This document shows positions 1 through 8,125 of a DNA stretch of 64,000 nucleotides, piece after piece (within the stretch, counting starts at the first letter, position 1; the number at the start of each line of letters is the position of its first letter). Under the pieces are notes generated by a model. That model worked only from the letters and a program-made list of their open reading frames with translations. It searched no databases and was not told the origin of the DNA. The stretch spans positions 992,001 through 1,056,000 of the forward strand of contig NZ_CP027707.1 in the NCBI RefSeq assembly GCF_003850345.1. The letters are read 5' to 3'. Origin of the DNA: Pseudomonas chlororaphis subsp. piscium. Lineage in GTDB: Bacteria; Pseudomonadota; Gammaproteobacteria; Pseudomonadales; Pseudomonadaceae. The translations under genes were made by a program, and so were the position numbers.

Positions 1-910
1 CCAGTTGCAGGGCCTTGTCGGCAATCAACTGGTGCTGCTGGGCCATGGCGTTCACCGGCAGCGGCAGGAAGTCCAGCAGCTGGGTATCACCGAAGGTGCC
101 CAGGCGCAGTGGCCGCGACTTGAGCGGAAAGTCGTGCAGCGCGTCGAACACCCCTTGCAGCAGCACGTAGGAGGTGGTCACCAGGGCATCCGGCAGGTGG
201 CCCAGGCGCTCCAGCAGCGCTTCCATCAACTGGCGACCGCAGTCGCGGCTGAAGGCTTCGCCCTGTTCGATCAGCACCTGGCCGTCGAAACCTTCCAGCG
301 CTTGCTTGAAGCCGGCGGCGCGTTCGCGGCTGATGCCCAGCTCGGGGCGGGCGCCGATCAGGGCGATCTGCCGCGGCTGGGGCTGCAACAGGCTGCGGGT
401 CAGGTGCAGGCTGGCTTGTTGATCGTCGCTGATCACCGAGCAGAAAAACTCCGGCTCCATCACCCGGTCGATGGCAATGATCGGCAGTCCCTGGGCCTGC
501 AACAGACGATAGGTGTCATCCTCGGGCGGCAGGCAGCTGGCGACGAACAGCGCGTCGCAGCGGCGGGCGCGGAACAGTTGCAGCAACTGCCGCTCGCTGT
601 CCGGGGCATCGTCGGAGCTGGCGATCAGCAGTTGGTAGCCACGGGCGCGGGCGCCTTGCTCGAGCAGCTTGGCGATGCGCGCGTAACTGGGGTTTTCCAG
701 GTCCGGCAGGATGAAGCCCAGGGTCCGGGTGCGCCGGCTGCGCAGCCCGGCGGCTTGAGGGTTGGGCGTGAAGCCATGTTCCTCGACCACCGCCCGGACC
801 CGTTCGACGGTCGCGTTGCTGATGCGTTGCTGTTCGGCCTTGCCGTTGATGACGTAGCTGGCGGTGGTGACGGACACACCGGCCAGTCTGGCGATATCGC
901 TGAGTTTCAA
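1..910 (-). CDS. fruR: Catabolite repressor/activator FruR (Cra), LacI family, 3' end outside window
   Basis: LacI/GalR-family repressor of the fructose operon. In pseudomonads Cra binds the fruBKA promoter and is released by fructose 1-phosphate. The reverse strand reads KLSDIARLAGVSVTTASYV, a LacI-type helix-turn-helix at residues 2-20, followed by a periplasmic-binding-protein-like effector domain (GFILPDLENPSYARIAKLL, then RAAGFEGAL). The reading frame stays open to the window edge, so about 303 residues are visible and the C-terminus is missing. I chose the TTG start at 910 because it gives the family N-terminus and has an AAGGA about 9 nt upstream; no ATG lies in frame just upstream. 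It is divergent from fruB, with the Cra operator in the 296-bp gap, so autoregulation is plausible. Confidence 0.93.
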   Translation of the reverse strand, partial: MKLSDIARLAGVSVTTASYVINGKAEQQRISNATVERVRAVVEEHGFTPNPQAAGLRSRRTRTLGFILPDLENPSYARIAKLLEQGARARGYQLLIASSDDAPDSERQLLQLFRARRCDALFVASCLPPEDDTYRLLQAQGLPIIAIDRVMEPEFFCSVISDDQQASLHLTRSLLQPQPRQIALIGARPELGISRERAAGFKQALEGFDGQVLIEQGEAFSRDCGRQLMEALLERLGHLPDALVTTSYVLLQGVFDALHDFPLKSRPLRLGTFGDTQLLDFLPLPVNAMAQQHQLIADKALQL

Positions 911-1057
911 CCCGGGTTTTCCTTGTTTTCTGGAGCTTGCCCCGACATTTTCGCCAATCCTAACCGATATAGGCAGGCGACCAATGTCGGAACGTGCAGC
1001 CGACAGGTAGGGCTTCAAGGATGGAAGATTATCGAGTAACGTGCCCAATATTCTAGA

Positions 1058-1069
1058 TTAAACGTTTCA
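1058..1069. promoter_or_regulatory. Cra (FruR) operator upstream of fruB
   Basis: The sequence TTAAACGTTTCA is seen here. It equals the Cra operator established for the fruB promoter of Pseudomonas putida. It lies 138 bp before the fruB ATG and 148 bp from the fruR start, where it could repress fruBKA and influence fruR. I see no second perfect copy in the gap. Confidence 0.85.
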
Positions 1070-1206
1070 GCACGCGTATTTTCTAGGGATATGGGCAGAC
1101 GGGAACAGGGCCTTGCCAAGCCGGCGGTCCCGTTTGTGGCATTAAAGCCGCCTGACTGATTCACTCAAAACAATACCTAGCGCCCCGGCGCTAAATAGGA
1201 GAAAGC

Positions 1207-4068
1207 ATGCTCGAGCTCACTATTGAGCAGATATCCATGGGCCAGTCGGCTGTGGATAAGTCTGCGGCCCTGCACCTGCTCGCCGACAAACTGGTGGCCG
1301 ACGGCCTGGTCGCCGAAGGTTACCTGGCCGGCCTGCAGGCCCGCGAAGCCCAGGGCTCGACCTTTCTCGGTCAAGGTATTGCCATCCCCCACGGCACCCC
1401 GCAAACCCGCGATCAAGTGTTCGCCACTGGCGTGCGCCTGCTGCAATTTCCCGAGGGCGTGGACTGGGGCGATGGCCAGATCGTCTACCTGGCGATCGGC
1501 ATCGCCGCCAAATCCGACGAACACCTGCGCCTGCTGCAACTCTTGACCCGCGCCCTCGGCGAAACCGACCTTGGTCAGGCCCTGCGCCGCGCCAGCTCGC
1601 CGGAAGCCCTGCTGAAACTGCTGCAAGGCGCGCCGCAGGAACTGGCGCTGGATGCGCAGATGATCGGCCTGGGCGTGGCCGCCGAAGATTTCGAAGAGCT
1701 GGTGTGGCGCGGCGCCCGTCTGCTGCGCCAGGCCGACTGCGTCAGCAACGGTTTTGCCGCGGTGCTGCAACAGGTCGAGGCGCTGCCCCTGGGCGATGGC
1801 CTGTGGTGGCTGCACAGCGAGCAGACCGTCAAGCGCCCGGGCCTGGCCTTCGTCACCCCGGACAAACCGATTCGTTACCTGGGCCAGCCATTGGCCGGGC
1901 TGTTCTGCCTGGCCAGCCTGGGCGAGGCCCATCAGGCCCTGCTTGAGCGTCTGTGCGCGCTGTTGATCGAAGGCCGTGGCCATGAACTGGGCCGGGCCAC
2001 CAGCAGCCGCGCGGTATTGGAAGTGCTGGGCGGCGAACTGCCGGCCGACTGGCCGAGTGCGCGCATCGTCCTGGCCAACGCCCACGGCTTGCATGCACGC
2101 CCGGCGAAGATCCTCGCGCAACTGGCGAAAAGCTTCGAGGGTGAGGTCCGTGTGCGGATCCTCGACGCACCGGGTTCCGCGGTCTCGGTGAAAAGCCTGA
2201 GCAAGCTGTTGAGCCTCGGCGCCCGCCGTGGTCAGACCCTGGAGCTGATCGCCGAACCGAACATCGCCGCCGACGCCCTGCCAGCCTTGCTGGCGGCCAT
2301 CGCCGAAGGGCTGGGGGAAGAAGTCGAGCCGGTTCCAGAAGCCTGCGCGCCTCAGGAAGTACCAGAAGAAGTCGAGGTGCCCATCAGCGCGCCGGCTTCC
2401 GGCAGCCTGGTCCAGGCCATCCCGGCGGCCCCCGGCATCGCCATCGGCCCGGCGCATATCCAGGTGATCCAGCCGTTCGACTACCCGTTGCGCGGAGAGT
2501 CCACCGCCATCGAGCGCGAGCGCCTGCAACGAGCCCTGGCCGAGGTCCGGCATGACATCGACGGGCTGATCCAGCGCAGCAAGGCCAAGGCCATTCGCGA
2601 GATTTTCGTGACCCACCAGGAAATGCTCGACGACCCGGAACTGACCGACGAAGTCGACACCCGCCTCAAGCAGGGCGAAAGCGCCGAAGCGGCCTGGATG
2701 ACCGTGATCGAAGCCGCCGCCCGGCAGCAGGAAGCCCTGCACGACGCTCTGCTGGCCGAACGCGCCGCCGACCTGCGGGACATCGGCCGGCGGGTGTTGG
2801 CGCAGTTGTGTGGCATTGAAACCCCGACCGAGCCGGACGAGCCCTACATCCTGGTGATGGATGAAGTCGGCCCGTCGGACGTGGCGCGCCTCGATCCGGC
2901 GCGGGTCGCCGGCATTCTCACCGCCCGTGGTGGCGCCACTGCGCACAGCGCTATCGTCGCCCGTGCCCTGGGGATTCCGGCGCTGGTCGGTGCCGGTGCC
3001 GGCGTGTTGCTGCTCAAGCCGGGCACGCCGCTGCTGCTCGATGGCCAGCGCGGTCGCCTGCATGTGGATGCCGATGCCAGCACCCTGCAACGGGCCACCG
3101 AAGAGCGCGACACCCGCGAACAACGGCTCAAGGCCGCCGCCGAACAACGCCATCAACTGGCGCACACCACCGACGGCCATCACGTCGAAGTCTTCGCCAA
3201 TATCGGCGAAAGCGCCGGGGTGGTCAGCGCCGTGGAAAACGGCGCGGAAGGTATCGGCCTGCTGCGCACCGAACTGATTTTCATGGCCCACCCGCAAGCG
3301 CCGGACGAAGCCACCCAGGAAGCCGAATACCGCCGCGTGCTCGATGGCCTGGCCGGGCGGCCGCTGGTGGTGCGCACCCTGGATGTCGGCGGCGACAAAC
3401 CGCTGCCGTACTGGCCGATCGCCAAGGAAGAAAACCCCTTCCTCGGCGTGCGTGGCATCCGCCTGACCCTGCAACGTCCGCAGATCATGGAAGCCCAGCT
3501 GCGCGCCTTGCTGCGCTCGGCGGACAACCGCCCGCTGCGGATCATGTTCCCCATGGTTGGCAGCGTCGATGAATGGCGCGCCGCCCGCGACATGACCGAG
3601 CGCCTGCGCCAGGAAATCCCGGTGGCCGACCTGCAACTGGGGATCATGATCGAAGTGCCGTCCGCCGCCTTGCTGGCGCCGGTGCTGGCCAAGGAAGTGG
3701 ACTTCTTCAGCGTCGGCACCAACGACCTGACCCAATACACCCTGGCCATCGACCGCGGTCACCCGACCCTGTCAGCCCAGGCCGATGGTCTGCACCCGGC
3801 GGTGTTGCAACTGATCGACATCACCGTGCGCGCGGCCCATGCCCACGGCAAGTGGGTCGGCGTGTGCGGCGAGCTGGCGGCCGATCCGCTGGCGGTGCCG
3901 GTGCTGGTCGGCCTGGGTGTGGACGAACTGAGCGTCTCCGGACGCAGCATCGCCGAGGTCAAGGCACGCATTCGCGAGCTCAGCCTGACCCAGGCACAAA
4001 CCCTTGCGGAGCAGGCCCTGGCCGTCGGCAGCGCGAACGATGTGCGCGCCCTTGTGGAGGCCATGTAA
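1207..4068 (+). CDS. fruB: Fructose PTS multiphosphoryl transfer protein FruB (IIA-HPr-EI fusion)
   Basis: A 953-aa cytoplasmic phosphotransfer protein that carries phosphate from PEP to FruA. Domain order is EIIA-Fru (about 1-145, phospho-His62 in GIAIPHGT), a linker region, HPr (about 284-370, His296 in AHGLHARPAK), then Enzyme I (about 405-953, His580 in GGATAHSAIVARALG, PEP-binding LRTELIFM). All three phosphorylatable histidines are present. The ATG at 1207 follows AGGAGA with good spacing. It is the first gene of fruBKA and its stop overlaps the fruK start (ATGTAATG). Length and architecture match the pseudomonad family, in which this single protein replaces separate EI and HPr for fructose uptake. 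Confidence 0.97.
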   Translation: MLELTIEQISMGQSAVDKSAALHLLADKLVADGLVAEGYLAGLQAREAQGSTFLGQGIAIPHGTPQTRDQVFATGVRLLQFPEGVDWGDGQIVYLAIGIAAKSDEHLRLLQLLTRALGETDLGQALRRASSPEALLKLLQGAPQELALDAQMIGLGVAAEDFEELVWRGARLLRQADCVSNGFAAVLQQVEALPLGDGLWWLHSEQTVKRPGLAFVTPDKPIRYLGQPLAGLFCLASLGEAHQALLERLCALLIEGRGHELGRATSSRAVLEVLGGELPADWPSARIVLANAHGLHARPAKILAQLAKSFEGEVRVRILDAPGSAVSVKSLSKLLSLGARRGQTLELIAEPNIAADALPALLAAIAEGLGEEVEPVPEACAPQEVPEEVEVPISAPASGSLVQAIPAAPGIAIGPAHIQVIQPFDYPLRGESTAIERERLQRALAEVRHDIDGLIQRSKAKAIREIFVTHQEMLDDPELTDEVDTRLKQGESAEAAWMTVIEAAARQQEALHDALLAERAADLRDIGRRVLAQLCGIETPTEPDEPYILVMDEVGPSDVARLDPARVAGILTARGGATAHSAIVARALGIPALVGAGAGVLLLKPGTPLLLDGQRGRLHVDADASTLQRATEERDTREQRLKAAAEQRHQLAHTTDGHHVEVFANIGESAGVVSAVENGAEGIGLLRTELIFMAHPQAPDEATQEAEYRRVLDGLAGRPLVVRTLDVGGDKPLPYWPIAKEENPFLGVRGIRLTLQRPQIMEAQLRALLRSADNRPLRIMFPMVGSVDEWRAARDMTERLRQEIPVADLQLGIMIEVPSAALLAPVLAKEVDFFSVGTNDLTQYTLAIDRGHPTLSAQADGLHPAVLQLIDITVRAAHAHGKWVGVCGELAADPLAVPVLVGLGVDELSVSGRSIAEVKARIRELSLTQAQTLAEQALAVGSANDVRALVEAM

Positions 4069-5009
4069 TGGCAAAGATTCTTACCCTGACCCTGAACCCG
4101 GCGCTGGACCTCACCGTCCAGTTGGCGCGCCTGGAGCCGGGGCAGGTCAACCGCAGCGAAGCCATGCACACCCACGCCGCCGGCAAGGGCGTGAACGTGG
4201 CCCAGGTGCTGGCCGACCTTGGCCATCAACTGACCGTCAGCGGCTTCCTCGGTAAAGACAATCCCCAGGCGTTCGAGGCGTTGTTCGCCCGTCGCGGTTT
4301 TATCGACGCCTTTGTCCGTGTGCCCGGGGAAACCCGCAGCAACATCAAGCTGGCCGAACAGGACGGGCGCATCACCGATCTCAACGGTCCCGGCCCGGAG
4401 GTCGACGAAGCGGCGCAACAGGCCTTGCTCGCACGCCTGGAACAGATCGCCCCGGGGCATGACGCGGTGGTGGTGGCCGGCAGCCTGCCGCGCGGCGTCA
4501 GCCCGCAATGGCTGCACGCCTTGCTGAGCCGTCTTAAGGCACTGGGGCTGAAAGTGGCGCTGGACACCAGCGGCGAAGCCCTGCGTGCCGGTCTGGCCGC
4601 CGGACCCTGGTTGGTCAAGCCCAATACCGAGGAACTGGCCGAAGCCCTGGACAGCCCGGTGCTGTCGCTGGCGACCCAGGCCGAAGCCGCCAGGCGCCTG
4701 CACGCCCAAGGCGTCGAGCATGTGGTGATTTCCCACGGCGCCGAAGGCGTGAACTGGTTCAGTGCCGCGCCGGCCTTGCAGGCGCTGCCGCCCAAGGTCA
4801 GCGTGGCCAGCACCGTCGGCGCCGGCGACTCGTTGCTGGCCGGCATGCTCCACGGCCTGCTCAGCGCCCACGCGTTTGAACAGACCCTGCGCACCGCCAC
4901 GGCCATCGCCGCCATGGCCGTGACCCAGATCGGTTTTGGCATTACCGATACCGCGCAGTTGGCACAGCTTGAACAGGGGGTGCGCGTTCATCCCCTCATA
5001 GAACAATAA
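4068..5009 (+). CDS. fruK: 1-phosphofructokinase
   Basis: A 313-aa PfkB-family sugar kinase that phosphorylates fructose 1-phosphate to fructose 1,6-bisphosphate. The N-terminus MAKILTLTLNPALDLTV and the AAGKGVNVA segment are typical of the 1-PFK/tagatose-6-phosphate kinase group. The C-terminal motif STVGAGDSLLAGM holds the catalytic Asp (D254). The start overlaps the fruB stop by one base, which implies translational coupling. Its substrate is the product of FruB/FruA transport and also the inducer of Cra, so this enzyme sets the inducer level. Confidence 0.96.
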   Translation: MAKILTLTLNPALDLTVQLARLEPGQVNRSEAMHTHAAGKGVNVAQVLADLGHQLTVSGFLGKDNPQAFEALFARRGFIDAFVRVPGETRSNIKLAEQDGRITDLNGPGPEVDEAAQQALLARLEQIAPGHDAVVVAGSLPRGVSPQWLHALLSRLKALGLKVALDTSGEALRAGLAAGPWLVKPNTEELAEALDSPVLSLATQAEAARRLHAQGVEHVVISHGAEGVNWFSAAPALQALPPKVSVASTVGAGDSLLAGMLHGLLSAHAFEQTLRTATAIAAMAVTQIGFGITDTAQLAQLEQGVRVHPLIEQ

Positions 5010-5020
5010 GAGGGTTGGTC

Positions 5021-6763
5021 ATGAAGTTAGCCATTGTTACCGCCTGCCCGAACGGCATGGTCACCAGTGTGCTGTGTGCCCGGTTGCTGGACGCCGCGGC
5101 CCAGCGCCAGGGCTGGAGCACCAGCGTCGAAGTGCATGACGAGGCGCACCCGGAACGGCAATTGTCGGCCGCCACCCTTGAAGCGGCCGAGTGGGTGCTG
5201 GTGGTCAGCACCGGGCCTGTGGATATGTCGCGGTTTGTCGGCAAACGGGTGTTCCAGAGCTCGCCCTCCGTGGCCCTGCAGGACGTCGATGGCGTGCTGC
5301 GGCGCGGCGCTGTGGAGGCCCAGGTGTATGTCGCGGCCGAAGCCGTGGCCGAGCCGGCACCGGCCAGCAAAAGCGCGCCCCGGCTGGTGGCGGTCACCGC
5401 CTGCCCGACCGGCGTGGCCCATACCTTCATGGCGGCCGAGGCCTTGCAACAGACTGCCAAGCGCCTGGGTTATGAGCTGCAAGTGGAAACCCAGGGTTCG
5501 GTCGGCGCACGCAACCCGTTGAGCGCCGAGGCCATTGCCGCGGCGGACGTGGTGCTGCTGGCGGCGGATATCGAAGTACCCACCGAGCGCTTCGCCGGCA
5601 AGAAGATTTACCGTTGCGGCACCGGCATCGCCCTCAAGCAATCCGAGGCCACCCTGAACAAGGCCCTGGCCGAAGGCCAGGTGGAATCGGCAGCTGCGGG
5701 CGCTGCCGCAGCCCCGGCCAAGCAGGAGAAAACCGGTGTCTACAAGCACCTGCTGACCGGTGTGTCGTTCATGCTGCCGATGGTGGTGGCGGGCGGTCTG
5801 ATGATTGCTTTGTCCTTCGTCTTCGGTATCACCGCGTTCAAGGAAGAGGGCACTCTGGCCGCGGCCCTGATGCAGATCGGCGGCGACACCGCGTTCAAGC
5901 TGATGGTGCCGCTGCTGGCCGGCTATATCGCCTACTCCATCGCCGACCGGCCGGGCCTGGCGCCGGGGATGATCGGCGGCATGCTTGCCAGCACCCTGGG
6001 GGCGGGGTTTATCGGCGGGATCATTGCCGGTTTCATCGCCGGTTATGCGGCCAAAGCCATCAGCAAATACGCGCGCTTACCCCAGAGCCTGGAGGCCTTG
6101 AAGCCGATCCTGATCATCCCGTTGCTGGCCAGCCTGTTCACCGGCCTGGTGATGATCTATGTGGTGGGCAAGCCGGTGGCCGGGATGCTCTCCGGCCTGA
6201 CCCATTTCCTCGATAGCATGGGCACCACCAACGCGATCCTGCTGGGGGTGTTGCTCGGCGGCATGATGTGCGTCGACCTCGGCGGGCCGATCAACAAAGC
6301 GGCCTATGCCTTCTCCGTGGGGCTGCTGGCATCGCAGAGTTACGCGCCGATGGCGGCGACCATGGCCGCCGGCATGGTGCCGCCGATTGGCCTGGGCATC
6401 GCCACCTTTATCGCCCGTCGCAAGTTTGCCCAGACCGAGCGTGAAGCCGGCAAGGCGGCGCTGGTGCTGGGGCTGTGCTTTATCTCCGAAGGCGCGATTC
6501 CATTCGCTGCCAAGGACCCGTTGCGGGTGATCCCGGCGAGCATCGCCGGCGGCGCGCTGACCGGGGCGCTGTCGATGTATTTCGGCTGCAAACTGATGGC
6601 GCCCCATGGTGGGTTGTTTGTGATGCTGATTCCGAATGCGATCAACCATGCGTTGTTGTATTTGCTGGCGATTGTGGCGGGGAGTTTGTTGACGGCGGTG
6701 GTGTATGCGGTGGTGAAGCGGCCGGAGGCGACCGAGCTGGCGTTGGAGCCGGTCAAGGCCTGA
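5021..6763 (+). CDS. fruA: PTS fructose transporter subunit IIBC
   Basis: A 580-aa inner-membrane fructose permease that phosphorylates its cargo at C1. An N-terminal IIB-like domain (1-105, TACPNG with Cys9) is followed by the active IIB domain (about 121-220, phospho-Cys128 in VTACPTGVAHTF). An Ala-rich linker then leads to a hydrophobic IIC domain (about 235-560) with several transmembrane segments and a conserved GGMMCVDLGGPINKAAYAF loop. I chose the ATG at 5021 (AGAGGG 6 nt before it) over an in-frame TTG six bases upstream. It sits 11 bp after fruK and ends the fru operon. Confidence 0.96.
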   Translation: MKLAIVTACPNGMVTSVLCARLLDAAAQRQGWSTSVEVHDEAHPERQLSAATLEAAEWVLVVSTGPVDMSRFVGKRVFQSSPSVALQDVDGVLRRGAVEAQVYVAAEAVAEPAPASKSAPRLVAVTACPTGVAHTFMAAEALQQTAKRLGYELQVETQGSVGARNPLSAEAIAAADVVLLAADIEVPTERFAGKKIYRCGTGIALKQSEATLNKALAEGQVESAAAGAAAAPAKQEKTGVYKHLLTGVSFMLPMVVAGGLMIALSFVFGITAFKEEGTLAAALMQIGGDTAFKLMVPLLAGYIAYSIADRPGLAPGMIGGMLASTLGAGFIGGIIAGFIAGYAAKAISKYARLPQSLEALKPILIIPLLASLFTGLVMIYVVGKPVAGMLSGLTHFLDSMGTTNAILLGVLLGGMMCVDLGGPINKAAYAFSVGLLASQSYAPMAATMAAGMVPPIGLGIATFIARRKFAQTEREAGKAALVLGLCFISEGAIPFAAKDPLRVIPASIAGGALTGALSMYFGCKLMAPHGGLFVMLIPNAINHALLYLLAIVAGSLLTAVVYAVVKRPEATELALEPVKA

Positions 6764-6789
6764 TTGCCTCAGGCGGGCTTGCTTCGTTT

Positions 6790-6815
6790 CTGTAGGAGCG
6801 AGGCTTGCCCGCGAC
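6790..6815 (+). repeat. Single REP half-element
   Basis: CTGTAGGAGCGAGGCTTGCC followed by CGCGAC is one arm of the Pseudomonas REP palindrome that occurs as inverted pairs at 12746, 19480 and 48477. No inverted partner lies close by. Confidence 0.8.
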
Positions 6816-6881
6816 AGCGTCCTCGTTGGCGCTGCATTTTTCGGCCGGTGTACATATCCATTCCTGCGGTAACGGCCACTT

Positions 6882-7190
6882 ATGGTTTCGCCCTTACGGC
6901 GACTCACTTTTTACAAACGCCTAAAAAGTAAGCAAAAACGCTTGCCCCTGCGTACGGCCTTCGCTGCGCTCAGGTTCCCTCGCTCCGGCGTCCATCAGGG
7001 GGCATCGACTCCGGTCGGCTTCGCTTCGACCTCCATACGATGTCCTCGACTGCGTCGAGGGGCGCTGCGCGCCATCCCCCTGATGAACACCTCCACTCGG
7101 CCTCCCGATGGGGCGGGTGGATCAAAAGCAAGATCAAAAGCGAAGGCCAGAGCCAGAGCCAGAGCAAAAGCGATATTGCAGCGTGATGGT
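6882..7190. repeat. Dispersed intergenic repeat with hexamer-like tail
   Basis: A stretch in the 830-bp gap after fruA that I recognise as a kind of multicopy intergenic sequence in fluorescent pseudomonads. It contains CTGCGTACGGCCTTCGCTGC, a small hairpin CTCGACTGCGTCGAG, and inverted arms ATCAGGGGG (6994) and CCCCCTGAT (7076). It ends in a run of AGCCAG/AGCAAA hexamers (about 7125-7170). A 156-codon frame runs through it (6882-7352), but its Arg/Ala/Lys-repetitive product looks like a by-product of the repeat rather than a gene. The copy-number claim is from memory, not from this window. Confidence 0.55.
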
Positions 7191-7212
7191 AATTGGATGT
7201 CTGACGCAAACT

Positions 7213-7323
7213 CTGTAGCCGCTGCCGAGCCTGCGAGGCTGCGATCGACTGCGCAGCAGGCGCAGGATTTTGAGACCGCTGGAGGACCTTCGGTCCTATC
7301 GCAGCCTGCGGCAGCGGCTACAG
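7213..7323. repeat. REP pair, TGTAGCCGCTG type
   Basis: Starts CTGTAGCCGCTGCCGAG and ends with the inverted arm GCGGCAGCGGCTACAG, with GGCTGCGATCG/CTATCGCAGCC inside, so the whole can fold into one long hairpin. This is the second REP family in the window (also 25212-25352 and single arms near 41124 and 47361). Confidence 0.8.
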
Positions 7324-7456
7324 GGATCGTGTGTATCAGGTCCTATGGATGACAGTTTTGTTGTGTAAGACGCTGTCTGAAAGTGAGGCGCTTCGCTTTC
7401 CTTTGTAAGGCTTTTCCGAGAAGCTCCCGGCCGCTTGCGTCTGGGAGTGGCGCTGT

Positions 7457-7499
7457 CTAGCCTCGGGTTTGTCACTGACTTTTAGGTGATCGGGACTAG
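7457..7499 (+). promoter_or_regulatory. Hairpin leader element (CTAG...CGGGACTAG)
   Basis: The arms CTAGCCTCG (7457-7465) and CGGGACTAG (7491-7499) pair except for one mismatch and one wobble. Inside is a smaller TCAC/GTGA stem. It sits 96 nt before the ATG of the small gene at 7595. The string CGGGACTAG, followed by AGCC and GGTCAGGG, recurs in the leader of the unrelated small gene at 27517. Function is unknown; it could be a cis-acting RNA or part of a duplicated upstream region. Confidence 0.4.
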
Positions 7500-7594
7500 C
7501 AGCCCGGGTCAGGGGATTTCGGTCCCGTGTTCATCGTTCGGTGTTTCACTTGTTCTGATGAGTCATGGCGACTCCATTTATTCGGAGGAGCATC

Positions 7595-7927
7595 ATGAAA
7601 AGCCCAAATTCTGCCCCCCAGGTTTCTCGCGCTCGTCGCTTGTGCGATTTCAAGCACGATGAGGCCAACCGCTCGGTGCTTAAAGCGCTTAAAGAAACAG
7701 CCTGCGCCACCATCGGCAACAACTCGCTCTTCAGCGTCCGCCCAGGCATCAGCGCCGAAGAGGCGTTGCTTCACGTTTCCATGCTGCTCAAATCCGCCGA
7801 GGAGGTCTCCGATGAAATCACTGAACACGCCAGCGGTATCGAGCGTGACCTGATCTGGTCGCTGATGCATTCCGTGGAGATGGCGCGTGGTGTGGTGGAT
7901 GCCTTGCTCGATGGCAATCGTCTCTGA
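7595..7927 (+). CDS. Small DUF3077/DUF6124-like protein of unknown function
   Basis: A 110-aa soluble protein with no signal peptide or membrane segment. The middle part NSLFSVRPGISAEEALLHVS resembles the FxVxPGxxxExxLxHA core that I associate with small multicopy Pseudomonas DUF3077/DUF6124 proteins; that assignment is from memory. The C-terminal half looks helical. The ATG at 7595 is preceded by GGAGGAG, so I prefer it to an in-frame ATG at 7565. It stands alone between repeats and a hairpin at 8076. No biochemical role can be inferred. Confidence 0.6.
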   Translation: MKSPNSAPQVSRARRLCDFKHDEANRSVLKALKETACATIGNNSLFSVRPGISAEEALLHVSMLLKSAEEVSDEITEHASGIERDLIWSLMHSVEMARGVVDALLDGNRL

Positions 7928-8075
7928 GCTGCAATCGCTGCTGCAGGTGGTGATCGATCCGGGCGGTTTGGTTCTGGCTGGTTTGTTATGGTGGCTGTAC
8001 GTGGGGCACCTTCGGGTGAGCCGGGTTCCTGGGCCCTGGTCTGCTAACCCACGTCCAGCCGCCACCCGATAAGGC

Positions 8076-8099
8076 AGAGCGCTCCGGCTGGGGCGCTCT
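8076..8099 (+). terminator. Hairpin downstream of the DUF gene
   Basis: AGAGCGCTCC (8076-8085) pairs with GGGCGCTCT (8091-8099) through a short loop. It is followed by TCATTT, only a weak U-tract. It lies between two convergent genes and could serve both. Confidence 0.5.
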
Positions 8100-8125
8100 C
8101 ATTTATGGCTAGGCTACTAAGCGCC

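Noticed and set aside
1177..3762. 861-codon open frame on the minus strand opposite fruB
   Set aside because: Gln/Gly/Arg/His-rich product with no domain; it is the antisense shadow of fruB, whose three phospho-His domains are plain. Similar shadows lie opposite piuA (15096-17774 +), dppA (30779-33448 +) and yhdP (59943-62834 -).
3573..5009. 478-codon version of FruK
   Set aside because: The extension overlaps fruB out of frame; the ATG at 4068, overlapping the fruB stop, gives the normal kinase length.
6882..7352. 156-codon frame with Arg/Ala/Lys repeats
   Set aside because: Starts and ends in repeat sequence, no ribosome site, composition follows the hexamer tail and a REP pair; treated as a repeat-derived frame.
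7887..8072. 61-codon frame overlapping the end of the DUF gene
   Set aside because: Overlaps the real gene in another frame, has no ribosome site and runs into the terminator-like hairpin.
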